Shown piece by piece: positions 1-7,191 of a stretch of 14,617 bases of DNA; the stretch's first letter is position 1, and each line of letters begins with the position of its first letter. The translations under genes and the position numbers were made by a program. The DNA comes from Comamonadaceae bacterium (GTDB taxonomy: Bacteria; Pseudomonadota; Gammaproteobacteria; Burkholderiales; Burkholderiaceae_C), in the NCBI GenBank assembly GCA_947469815.1, contig CANIRI010000022.1, positions 1 through 14,617 on the forward strand, given 5' to 3'. The notes under the pieces were generated by a model that ran no database searches, was not told the DNA's origin, and worked only from the letters and a program-made list of their open reading frames with translations.

Positions 1-1194
1 TATCTGGCGCTGCTGCTGGAGCGCCCCCGTGTCCACGCGCGGCTGCTGCGCCTGCTGGGTGCGGCGCGCTGGCCGGCGCGCTATCTGCTCAAGCACCCGG
101 GCGTGATCGACGAGCTCGCCACCGTCAGCATGCTGGACGAACGCTTTGACGCAGCCGCTTTCACCCGCGAACTGGAAGACCGTTACACCCATCTGCGCGC
201 CAGCGCTCAGGACGACGAGGAGTCGCTGCTCAACCTCTTGCGCCGCGCGCACCACGCCGAAGTCTTTCGCACGCTGGCGCGCGATCTGGAGGGCCGCATC
301 AGCGTCGAACAAGTCGCCGATGACCTCAGCGCCCTGGCAGAAGCCGTGCTGGCGCTGGCGCTCAACTGGTGCTGGCGGCGGCTGAAGAACGCGCACCAAG
401 GCGCGCCCGACATCGCTGTCATCGCCTACGGCAAGCTAGGCGGCAAAGAGCTGGGCTACGGCAGCGATCTGGACCTGGTTTTTGTGTACGACGATGTGGA
501 CGACAACGCAGGCGAGGTCTACGCCGGGCTGGTGCGCAAAGTCATCAACTGGCTCACCGTCAAAACCAGCGAAGGCGATCTGTACGAGATCGACACCGCC
601 TTGCGGCCTAACGGCAACGCCGGCCTGCTGGTCAGCCGCTTTGCCGCCTACGCCGATTACCAGCAGCAGCGCGGCTCCAACACCGCATGGACCTGGGAAC
701 ACCAGGCCATGACACGGGCGCGCTGCGTCCTGGGCAACACCGCCTTACAGGTACGCTTTGAGGCGGTACGCACCGGCGTCATCACCAGCCCGCGCGACCA
801 GACCGCCCTGCGCGAAGAGATTCATTCCATGCGCGAGCGCGTGCGCGCCAGCCACAAAACCAAAGCGCAGATCTTTGATGTCAAGCACAGCCCCGGCGGC
901 ATGGTCGATATCGAATTCGCCGTGCAGTTTCTGGTGCTGGCCCACAGCCATGCCCACCCGGCGTTGCGCGCCAACAGCGGCAACATCGCCCTGCTACAGG
1001 CCGCGCAGGACGCCGGCCTTTTGACCGGCGAGATCGGCGCGAACGCCGCCCAGGCCTACCGTGCCCTGCGCCAGGTACAGCACAGCACACGCCTCAACGA
1101 AGAAGCTACGCATTGGGACTGGGAAGCCAGCAGTCAGGCCCGAACCGCCGGGTTGGCACTTTGGACGGCGGTGTTTGGCGTCCACGCCGCCTGA
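1..1194 (+). CDS. glnE: Glutamine synthetase adenylyltransferase / adenylyl-removing enzyme, C-terminal part (5' truncated by window)
   Basis: The frame is open from base 1 to the TGA at 1192-1194 (followed at once by TAG), giving 397 visible residues of a protein usually above 900. GlnE adds AMP to, and removes it from, a tyrosine of glutamine synthetase in the cytoplasm, tuning nitrogen assimilation under PII control. The nucleotidyltransferase signature AYGKLGGKELGYGSDLDLVF lies at about 424-483; the aspartates of GSDLD (460-474) are the metal ligands of this fold. The wording 'ELGYGSDLDLVF' matches the C-terminal (adenylylating) domain of E. coli GlnE rather than the N-terminal de-adenylylating one. 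The helical C-terminal region (KHSPGGMVDIEF, about 883-918, and the final ALWTAVFG) is also typical and ends at a normal place, so the gene is not truncated at its 3' end. The N-terminal domain lies outside the window. Unrelated in function to the sugar genes that follow. Confidence 0.97.
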   Translation, partial: YLALLLERPRVHARLLRLLGAARWPARYLLKHPGVIDELATVSMLDERFDAAAFTRELEDRYTHLRASAQDDEESLLNLLRRAHHAEVFRTLARDLEGRISVEQVADDLSALAEAVLALALNWCWRRLKNAHQGAPDIAVIAYGKLGGKELGYGSDLDLVFVYDDVDDNAGEVYAGLVRKVINWLTVKTSEGDLYEIDTALRPNGNAGLLVSRFAAYADYQQQRGSNTAWTWEHQAMTRARCVLGNTALQVRFEAVRTGVITSPRDQTALREEIHSMRERVRASHKTKAQIFDVKHSPGGMVDIEFAVQFLVLAHSHAHPALRANSGNIALLQAAQDAGLLTGEIGANAAQAYRALRQVQHSTRLNEEATHWDWEASSQARTAGLALWTAVFGVHAA

Positions 1195-1200
1195 TAGGGC

Positions 1201-1234
1201 CGCGGATCCAAGCGCCCAATTGTGTAATTCCGCG
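1201..1234 (+). other. Inverted repeat abutting the PhyH start codon
   Basis: CGCGGA (1201-1206) is the exact reverse complement of TCCGCG (1229-1234), which ends one base before the ATG at 1235. Inside the 22-nt loop sits a small AATT-GTGT-AATT hairpin (1218-1229) that partly competes with it. If glnE mRNA reads through, the stem would cover the bases just before the start codon and could reduce initiation. There is no T-run, so it is not a standard terminator. It could be chance in GC-rich DNA. Confidence 0.3.
1223..1228 (+). promoter_or_regulatory. Candidate -10 hexamer for a leaderless PhyH-family transcript
   Basis: TGTAAT at 1223-1228 matches the sigma-70 -10 consensus TATAAT at five of six positions. 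Its last base is 7 nt before the A of the ATG at 1235, the usual distance to a transcription start, so an mRNA from here would begin at the start codon. The gene has no Shine-Dalgarno sequence, which fits. Against it, no good -35 hexamer is visible about 17 bp upstream (CCGCGG at 1200-1205) and there is no exact extended -10. Inference only. Confidence 0.3.
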
Positions 1235-2386
1235 ATGCTCACCCCCGCCACCTGCCGCGTAGCCGATCTGGCTGCCATCACCCGCACCCCGACGCTGCTG
1301 TCGGATTACCCGCGCGCGGCATCTGTCGCGCTGGGCGTGCCGGTGTACGACTGCGCCGCGCTGCGGGAGCGCGCGGATGCCGATGGTGTTTTGGCGCGCG
1401 CGCTGCAAGCGGAATGGGTGCGGGTGTGGATGGACGGCCCGGGGGTGCTGGTGCTGCAGGGTGCGTATGCCGATGGCGCGCTGGTGGACGCGGTGAGCGC
1501 GGCGTTCATGCACATGATCGAAGCGCAGCGCGCGCACGGCGGCGGGGCCGACCACTTTGCCAAACCGGGGGCGAATGACCGGGTCTGGAACGCGCTGCAA
1601 AAGCTATGCGTCTTGGACCCGGCGCTGTTTGCGCGCTACTACAGCAATGAGATGGTGGCTTGGGCCTGCGCGGCCTGGCTGGGTCCGGGATACCAGGTGA
1701 CCTCGCAGATCAACTGCGTTAACCCCGGCGGCGCAGCGCAGGTGGCGCACCGCGATTACCACCTGGGCTTTTTTGACGCGGCGGGCGCGGCCCGCTATCC
1801 GGAACACGTGCACCGGCTCTCGCCGGGGCTTACGCTGCAAGGCGCGGTGGCGCATGTGGACATGCCGGTGGAAAGCGGCCCGACGCTGTACCTGCCGCAT
1901 TCGCAGAAGTACCTGCCGGGTTATCTGGTGTCGGGGCAAGCCGCGTTCCAGGAATTTTTTGATGCCCACCATGTGCAACTGCCGCTGCGCAAGGGCGACG
2001 CGGTTTTTTTCAACCCGGCATTGATGCATGCGGCCGGCCACAACCGCACACCGGATGTGCGCCGCCTGGCCAATTTGCTGCAGGTCTCATCGGCTTTCGG
2101 GCGCGCCATGGAATCCGTGGACCGCCAGGCCATGAGCGCCGCCGCCTACCCCGCGCTGCAGGCACTGCGTGCCAGCGGGCAACTGGATGGGCAGCAGATT
2201 GCATACGCCGTGGCCGCCTGCGCAGAGGGCTACGCATTCCCCACCAACCTGGACCGCGACCCGCCCGCCGGTGGCCTCGCACCGCCCAGCCAGCAGGCGC
2301 TGATGCTGTTAGCCTTGCAAGAGAACTGGCCAGTTGCCACATTCCACAGCGCCCTGCGCGCCCACGCCGAGAAACGTCTTGCATGA
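1235..2386 (+). CDS. Phytanoyl-CoA dioxygenase (PhyH) family Fe(II)/2-oxoglutarate-dependent oxygenase
   Basis: A protein of 383 residues. PhyH-family enzymes use Fe(II), O2 and 2-oxoglutarate to hydroxylate or oxidatively demethylate small molecules. The iron ligands are visible as the HxD motif AHRDYHLGF (H172, D174) and the distal H265 in LMHAAGHNRT; R276, 11 residues after H265, is placed like Arg275 of human PHYH, which binds 2-oxoglutarate (human ligands H175, D177, H264). The fold therefore looks catalytically intact. The substrate is unknown: bacterial members act on very different compounds, and the gene context suggests a carbohydrate rather than an acyl-CoA. The start at 1235 is chosen because the in-frame extension further upstream runs inside glnE; an in-frame TTG at 1220 is the only close alternative, and neither has a Shine-Dalgarno. 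The stop overlaps the next gene's ATG (ATGA at 2383-2386), pointing to translational coupling with the SDR. It follows glnE by 40 bp with no terminator visible between them. Confidence 0.9.
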   Translation: MLTPATCRVADLAAITRTPTLLSDYPRAASVALGVPVYDCAALRERADADGVLARALQAEWVRVWMDGPGVLVLQGAYADGALVDAVSAAFMHMIEAQRAHGGGADHFAKPGANDRVWNALQKLCVLDPALFARYYSNEMVAWACAAWLGPGYQVTSQINCVNPGGAAQVAHRDYHLGFFDAAGAARYPEHVHRLSPGLTLQGAVAHVDMPVESGPTLYLPHSQKYLPGYLVSGQAAFQEFFDAHHVQLPLRKGDAVFFNPALMHAAGHNRTPDVRRLANLLQVSSAFGRAMESVDRQAMSAAAYPALQALRASGQLDGQQIAYAVAACAEGYAFPTNLDRDPPAGGLAPPSQQALMLLALQENWPVATFHSALRAHAEKRLA

Positions 2387-3204
2387 ACACAAGCCCTGCC
2401 ACACTCCACAACAAAGTCGCCGTGGTCACAGGCGGCACCCAAGGCCTTGGCGCGGCGATTGCGCTCTTGCTTGCGCAACGCGGCGCGGCCGGTGTGGTGA
2501 TTTGCGGACGGCAGGTGGACAAAGGCCGCGCGCAGGCGCAGCAGATCACGCAGGCCAGCGGGGTGCGGGTGGTGTTCGCCCAGGCTGATTTGGAGAAGGT
2601 CGACGATTGCCGCACGGTGATCGCCACAGCCGATGCGGAGTTCGGCCGCGTGGACGTGCTGGTCAACGCCGCCGCCATCACCGATCGCGGCACGCTGCTG
2701 GACACCGACCCGGCGCTGTTTGACCGCATGATGGCGATCAATGTGCGGGCTCCGTTTTTTCTGATGCAAGAGGCCGTCAAGCTGATGCGGCGCGACCAGA
2801 TTGCGGGCAGCATTGTCAATATCGGCTCGATGTCGGCGCTGGCCGGGCAGCCCTTTATTGCCGCTTATTGCACCTCCAAGGGTGCGCTGGCCACGCTCAC
2901 GCGCAACAGCGCTTACGCCTTGCTGCGCAACCGCATCCGCGTCAACGGCCTGAACATCGGCTGGATGGCGTCCGAAGGCGAAGACCGCATCCAGCGCGAG
3001 TTCCATCATTCGGCCCCCGACTGGCTGGAGCAGGCCGCCGCCAAACAACCCTTCGGCCGCCTGGTCGACCCGCACGAGGTGGCCCGCGCCGTGGCGTTTT
3101 TGTGCAGCGACGAATCCGGCCTGATGACCGGCTCGGTCATCGAATACGACCAGTCGGTCTGGGGCGGCTACCACGGCTCGCCGCATCCGGACGCGCCGCT
3201 CTGA
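2383..3204 (+). CDS. Short-chain dehydrogenase/reductase (classical SDR)
   Basis: A 273-residue protein of typical classical SDR length. The NAD(P)-binding motif TGGTQGLG is at residues 16-23 and the structural NAA motif at 95-97. The catalytic tetrad is N120, S149, Y162 and K166 (Y-x-x-x-K within AYCTSKGA, with S149 thirteen residues before Y162). Such enzymes oxidise an alcohol or reduce a ketone with NAD(P)(H) in the cytoplasm. The start overlaps the stop of the PhyH gene by ATGA, so the two are very probably co-translated and may act in sequence, for example oxidising the hydroxyl the oxygenase makes or exposes. The usual 'NPG' after the catalytic region is replaced by NIGWMASEG (about 191-199), so the substrate loop is not a generic FabG-like one. 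The C-terminal end (about residues 258-273) is glycine-, proline- and histidine-rich. The substrate is not predictable; a sugar or polyol is the contextual guess. Confidence 0.93.
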   Translation: MNTSPATLHNKVAVVTGGTQGLGAAIALLLAQRGAAGVVICGRQVDKGRAQAQQITQASGVRVVFAQADLEKVDDCRTVIATADAEFGRVDVLVNAAAITDRGTLLDTDPALFDRMMAINVRAPFFLMQEAVKLMRRDQIAGSIVNIGSMSALAGQPFIAAYCTSKGALATLTRNSAYALLRNRIRVNGLNIGWMASEGEDRIQREFHHSAPDWLEQAAAKQPFGRLVDPHEVARAVAFLCSDESGLMTGSVIEYDQSVWGGYHGSPHPDAPL

Positions 3205-3247
3205 AACCAGCGTGACCGGCCAGCCACAAAAGGCGGCGACAATGCCC

Positions 3248-3274
3248 CGCGCTTTGTATGGCGCGCGTTTTTTT
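3248..3274 (+). terminator. Weak rho-independent terminator candidate between SDR and AKR genes
   Basis: A short GC stem, CGCGC (3248-3252) with GCGCG (3261-3265), is followed by a run of seven T residues (3268-3274). The stem is only five base pairs, so termination would be partial at best. It could lower expression of the aldo/keto reductase relative to the PhyH-SDR pair, or be chance. The 94-bp gap at 3205-3298 holds nothing else I can support. Confidence 0.3.
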
Positions 3275-3298
3275 CTTTGACACACCCCACCACACACC

Positions 3299-4348
3299 AT
3301 GACCTACCAAGCCCACCCGGACCGCTACGACGGCCGCATGCCCTACCGCCGCTGCGGCAGCAGCGGACTGCAACTCCCCGCCATCACCCTGGGCCTGTGG
3401 CACAACTTTGGCGATACCACGCCCATGCAAACCCAGCGCGAGATGCTGCGCACCGCCTTTGATCTCGGCATTAACCACTTTGACCTGGCCAACAACTACG
3501 GCCCGCCCTACGGCAGCGCCGAAATCAACTTTGGCGAACACATGCGGCGCGACTTCAAGCCCTACCGCGACGAGCTGATCATCTCCAGCAAAGCCGGTTG
3601 GGATATGTGGCCCGGCCCCTACGGCCAAGGCGGCGGTTCGCGTAAATATGTGCTGGCCAGCTTGGACCAAAGCCTGCAGCGCATGGGCCTGGACTATGTG
3701 GACATCTTTTACAGCCACCGCTTCGACCCCGACACTCCCTTGGAAGAAACCATGGGCGCGCTCGCCACCGCAGTGCAAAAAGGCAAGGCGCTGTATGTGG
3801 GCATCAGCAGCTACTCAGCAGGCAAGACCCGCGAAGCCACGGCGATTTTGAAAAGCATGGGCATCAAAGCGCTGATCCACCAACCGTCGTACAGCCTGCT
3901 CAACCGCTGGATTGAGGACGAGCTGCTCGACACCCTGGCCGACACCGGTACCGGATGCATCGCCTTCAGCTGCCTGGCCCAAGGGCTGCTGACGGATAAG
4001 TATCTGAACGGCGTGCCGGCAGACGCCCGCATCAACCGACCCGGTGGCGGCTCGTTCACTGCCGACCATTTGACCGAGCAGAACCTGCGCCACGTGCGCG
4101 CACTCAACGAGATCGCCCAAGCGCGCGGCCAAAGCCTGGCGCAAATGGCCACCGCTTGGGTGCTGCGCGACCCGCGCGTGACAACCGCGCTGATCGGAGC
4201 CAGCAAAGCATCGCAGGTGACCGAGTTGGCCGGGGCCTTGAAAAAGCTGGACTTCTCCGCTGCAGAACTGGCAGCGATTGACCAGCACGCGGTGGACGGC
4301 GGCATCAACCTCTGGAAGCGCCCCAGCACGGACCAGCGGCCTAACTGA
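3299..4348 (+). CDS. gpr: Aldo/keto reductase, Gpr/YghZ (MgrA) family, L-glyceraldehyde 3-phosphate reductase-like
   Basis: A 349-residue (alpha/beta)8-barrel NADPH-dependent aldehyde reductase. The catalytic tetrad is present as D62 and Y67 (in FDLANNYGPP), K98 (in ISSKAGWDMWPGPYG) and H140 (in FYSHRFD). The cofactor-binding segment near the C-terminus is LIGASKASQV (298-307). Segments such as LGLWHNFGD, WPGPYGQGG, YVGISSYS and LAQGLLTDKYLNG closely follow E. coli YghZ (346 residues), which reduces L-glyceraldehyde 3-phosphate and methylglyoxal. Here it lies 94 bp after the SDR on the same strand and ends toward the sugar importer, so it may handle an aldehyde intermediate of the same pathway or detoxify sugar-derived aldehydes. 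No good Shine-Dalgarno precedes the ATG (the upstream bases are CA-rich). The family is sure; the physiological substrate is not. Confidence 0.93.
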   Translation: MTYQAHPDRYDGRMPYRRCGSSGLQLPAITLGLWHNFGDTTPMQTQREMLRTAFDLGINHFDLANNYGPPYGSAEINFGEHMRRDFKPYRDELIISSKAGWDMWPGPYGQGGGSRKYVLASLDQSLQRMGLDYVDIFYSHRFDPDTPLEETMGALATAVQKGKALYVGISSYSAGKTREATAILKSMGIKALIHQPSYSLLNRWIEDELLDTLADTGTGCIAFSCLAQGLLTDKYLNGVPADARINRPGGGSFTADHLTEQNLRHVRALNEIAQARGQSLAQMATAWVLRDPRVTTALIGASKASQVTELAGALKKLDFSAAELAAIDQHAVDGGINLWKRPSTDQRPN

Positions 4349-4374
4349 GTCCATTCGGCGTAATAAGCGCCCAC

Positions 4375-4411
4375 AAAAAAGGCCGGTCGCCCCGCAGGGT
4401 GACCGGCCTTT
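4375..4411. terminator. Bidirectional rho-independent terminator
   Basis: A near-perfect hairpin lies between the converging AKR and binding-protein genes. GGCCGGTC (4381-4388) pairs with GACCGGCC (4401-4408), extended inward by a G-T wobble and three C-G pairs to a 4-nt loop at 4393-4396, and outward by AAA/TTT. On the minus strand it is followed by six U (the A-run 4375-4380), a textbook terminator for the importer operon; on the plus strand it is followed by TTTGCTTT, adequate for the AKR gene. Confidence 0.9.
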
Positions 4412-4436
4412 GCTTTACGCAGCAAGCGCGTAGCGC

Positions 4437-5357
4437 TTACTTGTATTGCGCAGCGTTGTCCTTGGTCACCATGACGGTGCCGGTGTCAACCCAGGCGTCA
4501 ACTTTCTCGCCTTTTTTCAGCTTCATCAAAGCTTCGATGGCGAACTTGCCCATGTTGGACGGTGCCTGTGCCACGGATGCAGCCAGTTCGCCCGCCAGAA
4601 TGGACTTGGCGGCATCCGGTGTGCCGTCAAAGCCAACCACCATCACGTTTTTGATCTTCTTGGCCGAGCGCAGTGCTTCCAGCGCGCCCATGGCCATGTT
4701 GTCGTTCGACGCAAAAATGCCCTTGATGTTGGGGTGCGCGGTCAGGATGTTCTCGGTCGCGGCCTGGCCCTTGGCGGTGTCCCAGTCACCCGGTTGCATC
4801 GCCACCACTTTGAGGCCGCAGGCGGTCAAGCCAGCCTTGGCGCCATCGGAGCGGAACTTGCCGGTGGATTGGGTGATGATGCCTTGCAAAATCGCCACTT
4901 CAGATCCTTTTGGTACGCCTTTGCAGATGTAGTCGGCGGCCATTTTGGCGCCCACTTCATTGTTGGTACCGATGAAGCTGATGCCTGCATTGGTGCCCTT
5001 GGTGTCCACAAAGACGACGGGGATGTTTTTCTTGCGTGCAGCTTCAACCACCGTGGCCAGGGCCGTGGGGTCGGTCGGCGCCAGCGCGATACCGGCCACG
5101 CCTTTGGCGATCTGGTCTTCAATCTGGGCGACCTGGGCTTGCACGTCGGACTCGGCGGGCGGGCTCATCACCAGCACTTTGACGTTATTGGCTTTGCCAG
5201 CATCTTCCGCGCCTTTTTGCACGGCGGCCCAGAACGGATTGCCCGAACCGGGACCTTTCATGTCCAGCAAATAGGTTTGCGCGCTGGCAAACGTGGAAAG
5301 CGACAAAGCACACACTGTCGCACTGACTAACACGGAAGTTTTCATAGACATTTTCAT
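4437..5357 (-). CDS. Sugar ABC transporter periplasmic substrate-binding protein (ribose/fructose type)
   Basis: A 306-residue member of the type I periplasmic sugar-binding family (RbsB/FrcB-like). It captures substrate in the periplasm and delivers it to the permease. The N-terminus is a Sec signal peptide: basic MKMSMK, a hydrophobic stretch, then FASA with likely cleavage after A26, before QTYLLD. Typical family segments are visible: QVAQIEDQIAKGVAGIALAP, ASNDNMAMGALEAL (the hinge/binding region) and VVGFDGTPDA. The frame stays open upstream to about 5720 inside the permease gene, but the ATG at 5357 is chosen because it is preceded by AAGGAG six nucleotides away and begins a good signal peptide; a second ATG (5345) four codons in lacks this. 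It is the last gene of the operon, 56 bp after the permease, and ends just before a strong terminator. The sugar bound cannot be told from the sequence. Confidence 0.95.
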   Translation of the reverse strand: MKMSMKTSVLVSATVCALSLSTFASAQTYLLDMKGPGSGNPFWAAVQKGAEDAGKANNVKVLVMSPPAESDVQAQVAQIEDQIAKGVAGIALAPTDPTALATVVEAARKKNIPVVFVDTKGTNAGISFIGTNNEVGAKMAADYICKGVPKGSEVAILQGIITQSTGKFRSDGAKAGLTACGLKVVAMQPGDWDTAKGQAATENILTAHPNIKGIFASNDNMAMGALEALRSAKKIKNVMVVGFDGTPDAAKSILAGELAASVAQAPSNMGKFAIEALMKLKKGEKVDAWVDTGTVMVTKDNAAQYK

Positions 5358-5363
5358 GGTTGG

Positions 5364-5369
5364 CTCCTT
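5364..5369 (-). promoter_or_regulatory. Ribosome binding site of the sugar-binding protein gene
   Basis: AAGGAG on the minus strand, 6 nt before the ATG at 5357. It is the strongest Shine-Dalgarno of the importer operon. It fixes the start and would give the binding protein the high translation expected for a periplasmic receptor compared with its membrane partners. Confidence 0.85.
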
Positions 5370-5413
5370 GTCTCCGTTATCACAAACATTACGCGGGAGA
5401 TACACGTAAATCT

Positions 5414-6397
5414 TTAAGACCTGACCGATGCCCGACGCCGCACCACGTCGAAATACACGGCACCGACAATGATGAATCCGATCAGTATCTGCTGCCAGAA
5501 AACACTCACGTCCAGCAGGTTCAATCCGTTGCGCAGCAGGCCCATGATGATGACGCCTGCAATGCAGCCCATCACCGTGCCACGCCCGCCAAAAAAACTG
5601 GCTCCGCCGATGATGACTGCCGCAATCGCATCCAGCTCCGCACCCAAGCCCGCATTCGGAAAAGCCGAGCCGGTGCGCCCAACCAGCAACAGACCGCCCA
5701 GACCGGCCAGGCCGCCGCAAATCGTGTAGACCAGAACCAGCACCCGGTCCACGTTGATACCGCTGACCCGCGCCGATTGCGGGTTACCGCCAATCGCGTA
5801 AATGTGCCGCCCCACCGGCGTGGCATTGAGCATGACCCACAGCGCCACGGTGCACACCAGCACCACCAGCAAGCTCACCGGCAGGCCCGCGCCGTCTTGG
5901 ATAAACGACAAATCCAACTCGGCCTGCCCAAAGTAGCGCACCCGCGGGTCCACGCCCGAAATCGGCACGCCGCCGGAGACCAAATTGGTCGCCCCGCGCG
6001 CTATGTTGAGCATGCCCAAGGTCATGATGAAGGGGTGCGGCAGCCGCAGCACGGTCAGGCCGATGCCATTGAGCGCGCCGCACATCAAGCCCACGGTCGG
6101 GGCCACCAGAATCACGCCCCACCAGGGCACGCCCAACTGCGCCGCCACCGCCGAGCTGACCATGCCCAGTGCCAGGATAGAGCCCACCGACAAATCAATA
6201 CCCGCCGTGATGATCACCAAAAACATGCCCAGCGCCAGCAGGGCGGCCGTGGCGTTTTGTTTCAGGATGTTGGTCAGGTTAAGCAGCGAGAAGAAAGTCT
6301 CCGACAGAAAGCTCAAGGCCACCATCATCACCAGGACCACCAGCCAAATGCCGTAACGCTCCAGAAAGCGGGACAGGGCCATGCGCGATTCGGTCAT
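5414..6397 (-). CDS. Sugar ABC transporter permease (RbsC/FrcC-like)
   Basis: A 327-residue, very hydrophobic inner-membrane protein of the branched-chain/CUT2 permease family, of normal length. The family segment TAGIDLSVGSILALG (about residues 64-78) and the late loop GLGAELDAIAAVIIGGASFFGG with RGTVMGCIAGVIIMG are diagnostic. About eight to ten hydrophobic segments can be read; the N-terminus (MTESRMALSRFLERYG) is cytoplasmic and basic. It forms the channel, probably as a homodimer since no second permease gene is present. Its start overlaps the stop of the ATPase gene by 4 bp (6394-6397), so the two are translationally coupled. The gene ends 56 bp before the binding-protein start. Confidence 0.95.
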   Translation of the reverse strand: MTESRMALSRFLERYGIWLVVLVMMVALSFLSETFFSLLNLTNILKQNATAALLALGMFLVIITAGIDLSVGSILALGMVSSAVAAQLGVPWWGVILVAPTVGLMCGALNGIGLTVLRLPHPFIMTLGMLNIARGATNLVSGGVPISGVDPRVRYFGQAELDLSFIQDGAGLPVSLLVVLVCTVALWVMLNATPVGRHIYAIGGNPQSARVSGINVDRVLVLVYTICGGLAGLGGLLLVGRTGSAFPNAGLGAELDAIAAVIIGGASFFGGRGTVMGCIAGVIIMGLLRNGLNLLDVSVFWQQILIGFIIVGAVYFDVVRRRASVRS

Positions 6398-7191
6398 GGT
6401 GCCACGCTGTCGTGCGCCAGCCCTGTGGTGTTGCCTTTGGTACCCATGATCCAGCCGATCACCTCGTTGCGGGTGGTGTTGGCGATCAGCGACTCGGCAA
6501 AGTTGGTGCCCTGGTACAGCGCCATGACGCGGTCGCAGGCGTAAAAAATATCGTCCATGCGGTGCGAGATGATGATGACCGAGACCCCGTGTTCTTTGAG
6601 CGTGTGGATCAGGTCCAGCACCTTGCCCACTTCTTTGATCGCCAGCGCGGCGGTCGGCTCGTCCATGATGACCAGCTTGGCGTCAAAGGCGGTAGCGCGG
6701 GCAATGGCCACGGCTTGGCGCTGGCCGCCAGAGAGGTCTTCCACGTTTTGGTCCACCGATTTGACGTGGATCTTGAGCCGGTTCAAATGCTCCTGCGCCT
6801 GCTCGCGCTGGGCTTTTTTGTTCAGCAGCTGCAGGCCCATCCAGGGCTTTTTGACCTCGCGCCCCAGAAAAATATTTTCATGGATGGACATATTGCCGGC
6901 CAGCGCAAAGTCCTGGTAGACCATCTCAATGCCGATGTTGCGCGATGCGCGCGGGCTCTCAAACCGCACCTCGCCGCCTTCAAATAGCAGCGCGCCTTCG
7001 CTGGGCGCGTACAGGCCGGAGAGCACTTTCATCAGCGTGGATTTGCCCGCGCCGTTGTCGCCCACCACGCCCAGCACCTCGCCCTTGGCAACCTGCAAGC
7101 TGACATCGCGCAGCGCCGTGATTGCACCGAAAAATTTGGACACGCTGCGCGCCTGCAAGATGGGCGCGGCTGTTGCGTGGGAGGGGGTCAT
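6394..7191 (-). CDS. Sugar ABC transporter ATP-binding protein, single-domain (FrcA-like)
   Basis: A 265-residue ATPase that powers the importer. Motifs: Walker A GDNGAGKST (44-52), Q-loop Q93, signature LSGGQ (153-157), Walker B LVIMDE (173-178) and switch H210. The 'GDNGAGKSTLMKVLSG' and 'FEGGEVRF' wording is that of ribose/fructose-type (CUT2) ATPases. Most CUT2 ATPases, such as RbsA, are about 500 residues with two fused domains; this one has a single domain like rhizobial FrcA, so two copies should assemble in the transporter. It is the first gene of the minus-strand operon and diverges from the mutarotase gene across 85 bp. The ATG at 7191 has no clear Shine-Dalgarno, but no better in-frame start is seen before the ATPase domain begins. 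Sugar specificity is unknown. Confidence 0.94.
   Translation of the reverse strand: MTPSHATAAPILQARSVSKFFGAITALRDVSLQVAKGEVLGVVGDNGAGKSTLMKVLSGLYAPSEGALLFEGGEVRFESPRASRNIGIEMVYQDFALAGNMSIHENIFLGREVKKPWMGLQLLNKKAQREQAQEHLNRLKIHVKSVDQNVEDLSGGQRQAVAIARATAFDAKLVIMDEPTAALAIKEVGKVLDLIHTLKEHGVSVIIISHRMDDIFYACDRVMALYQGTNFAESLIANTTRNEVIGWIMGTKGNTTGLAHDSVAP

Noticed and set aside
1061..1234. N-terminal extension of the PhyH gene into glnE
   Set aside because: The frame is open, but the added residues are Arg/Pro-rich shadow of glnE codons; the family-like sequence begins after 1235.
3277..3282. TTGACA, a perfect -35 hexamer before the AKR gene
   Set aside because: A matching -10 would have to lie at about 3300, inside the coding region, and no -10-like sequence is there.
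2230..3300. Minus-strand open frame (356 codons) opposite the SDR gene
   Set aside because: The SDR on the plus strand has all family motifs. The opposite frame is low-complexity, Arg/Ala/His-rich, a shadow of high-GC codon usage.
4424..4438. AAGCGC-GTA-GCGCTT inverted repeat at the end of the sugar-binding protein gene
   Set aside because: A 6-bp stem with a 3-nt loop overlapping the stop codon; the strong terminator is only 13 bp further along and explains termination, so this is probably chance in GC-rich coding sequence.
4446..5330. Plus-strand open frame (294 codons) opposite the sugar-binding protein
   Set aside because: The minus-strand gene has a signal peptide, ribosome site and family segments. 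The opposite frame has none of these.
5360..6544. Long plus-strand open frame (394 codons) opposite the sugar permease
   Set aside because: It is the antisense of a clear membrane permease gene. Its product is dominated by His, Gln, Arg and Asn, the usual mirror of hydrophobic codons, with no recognisable domain.
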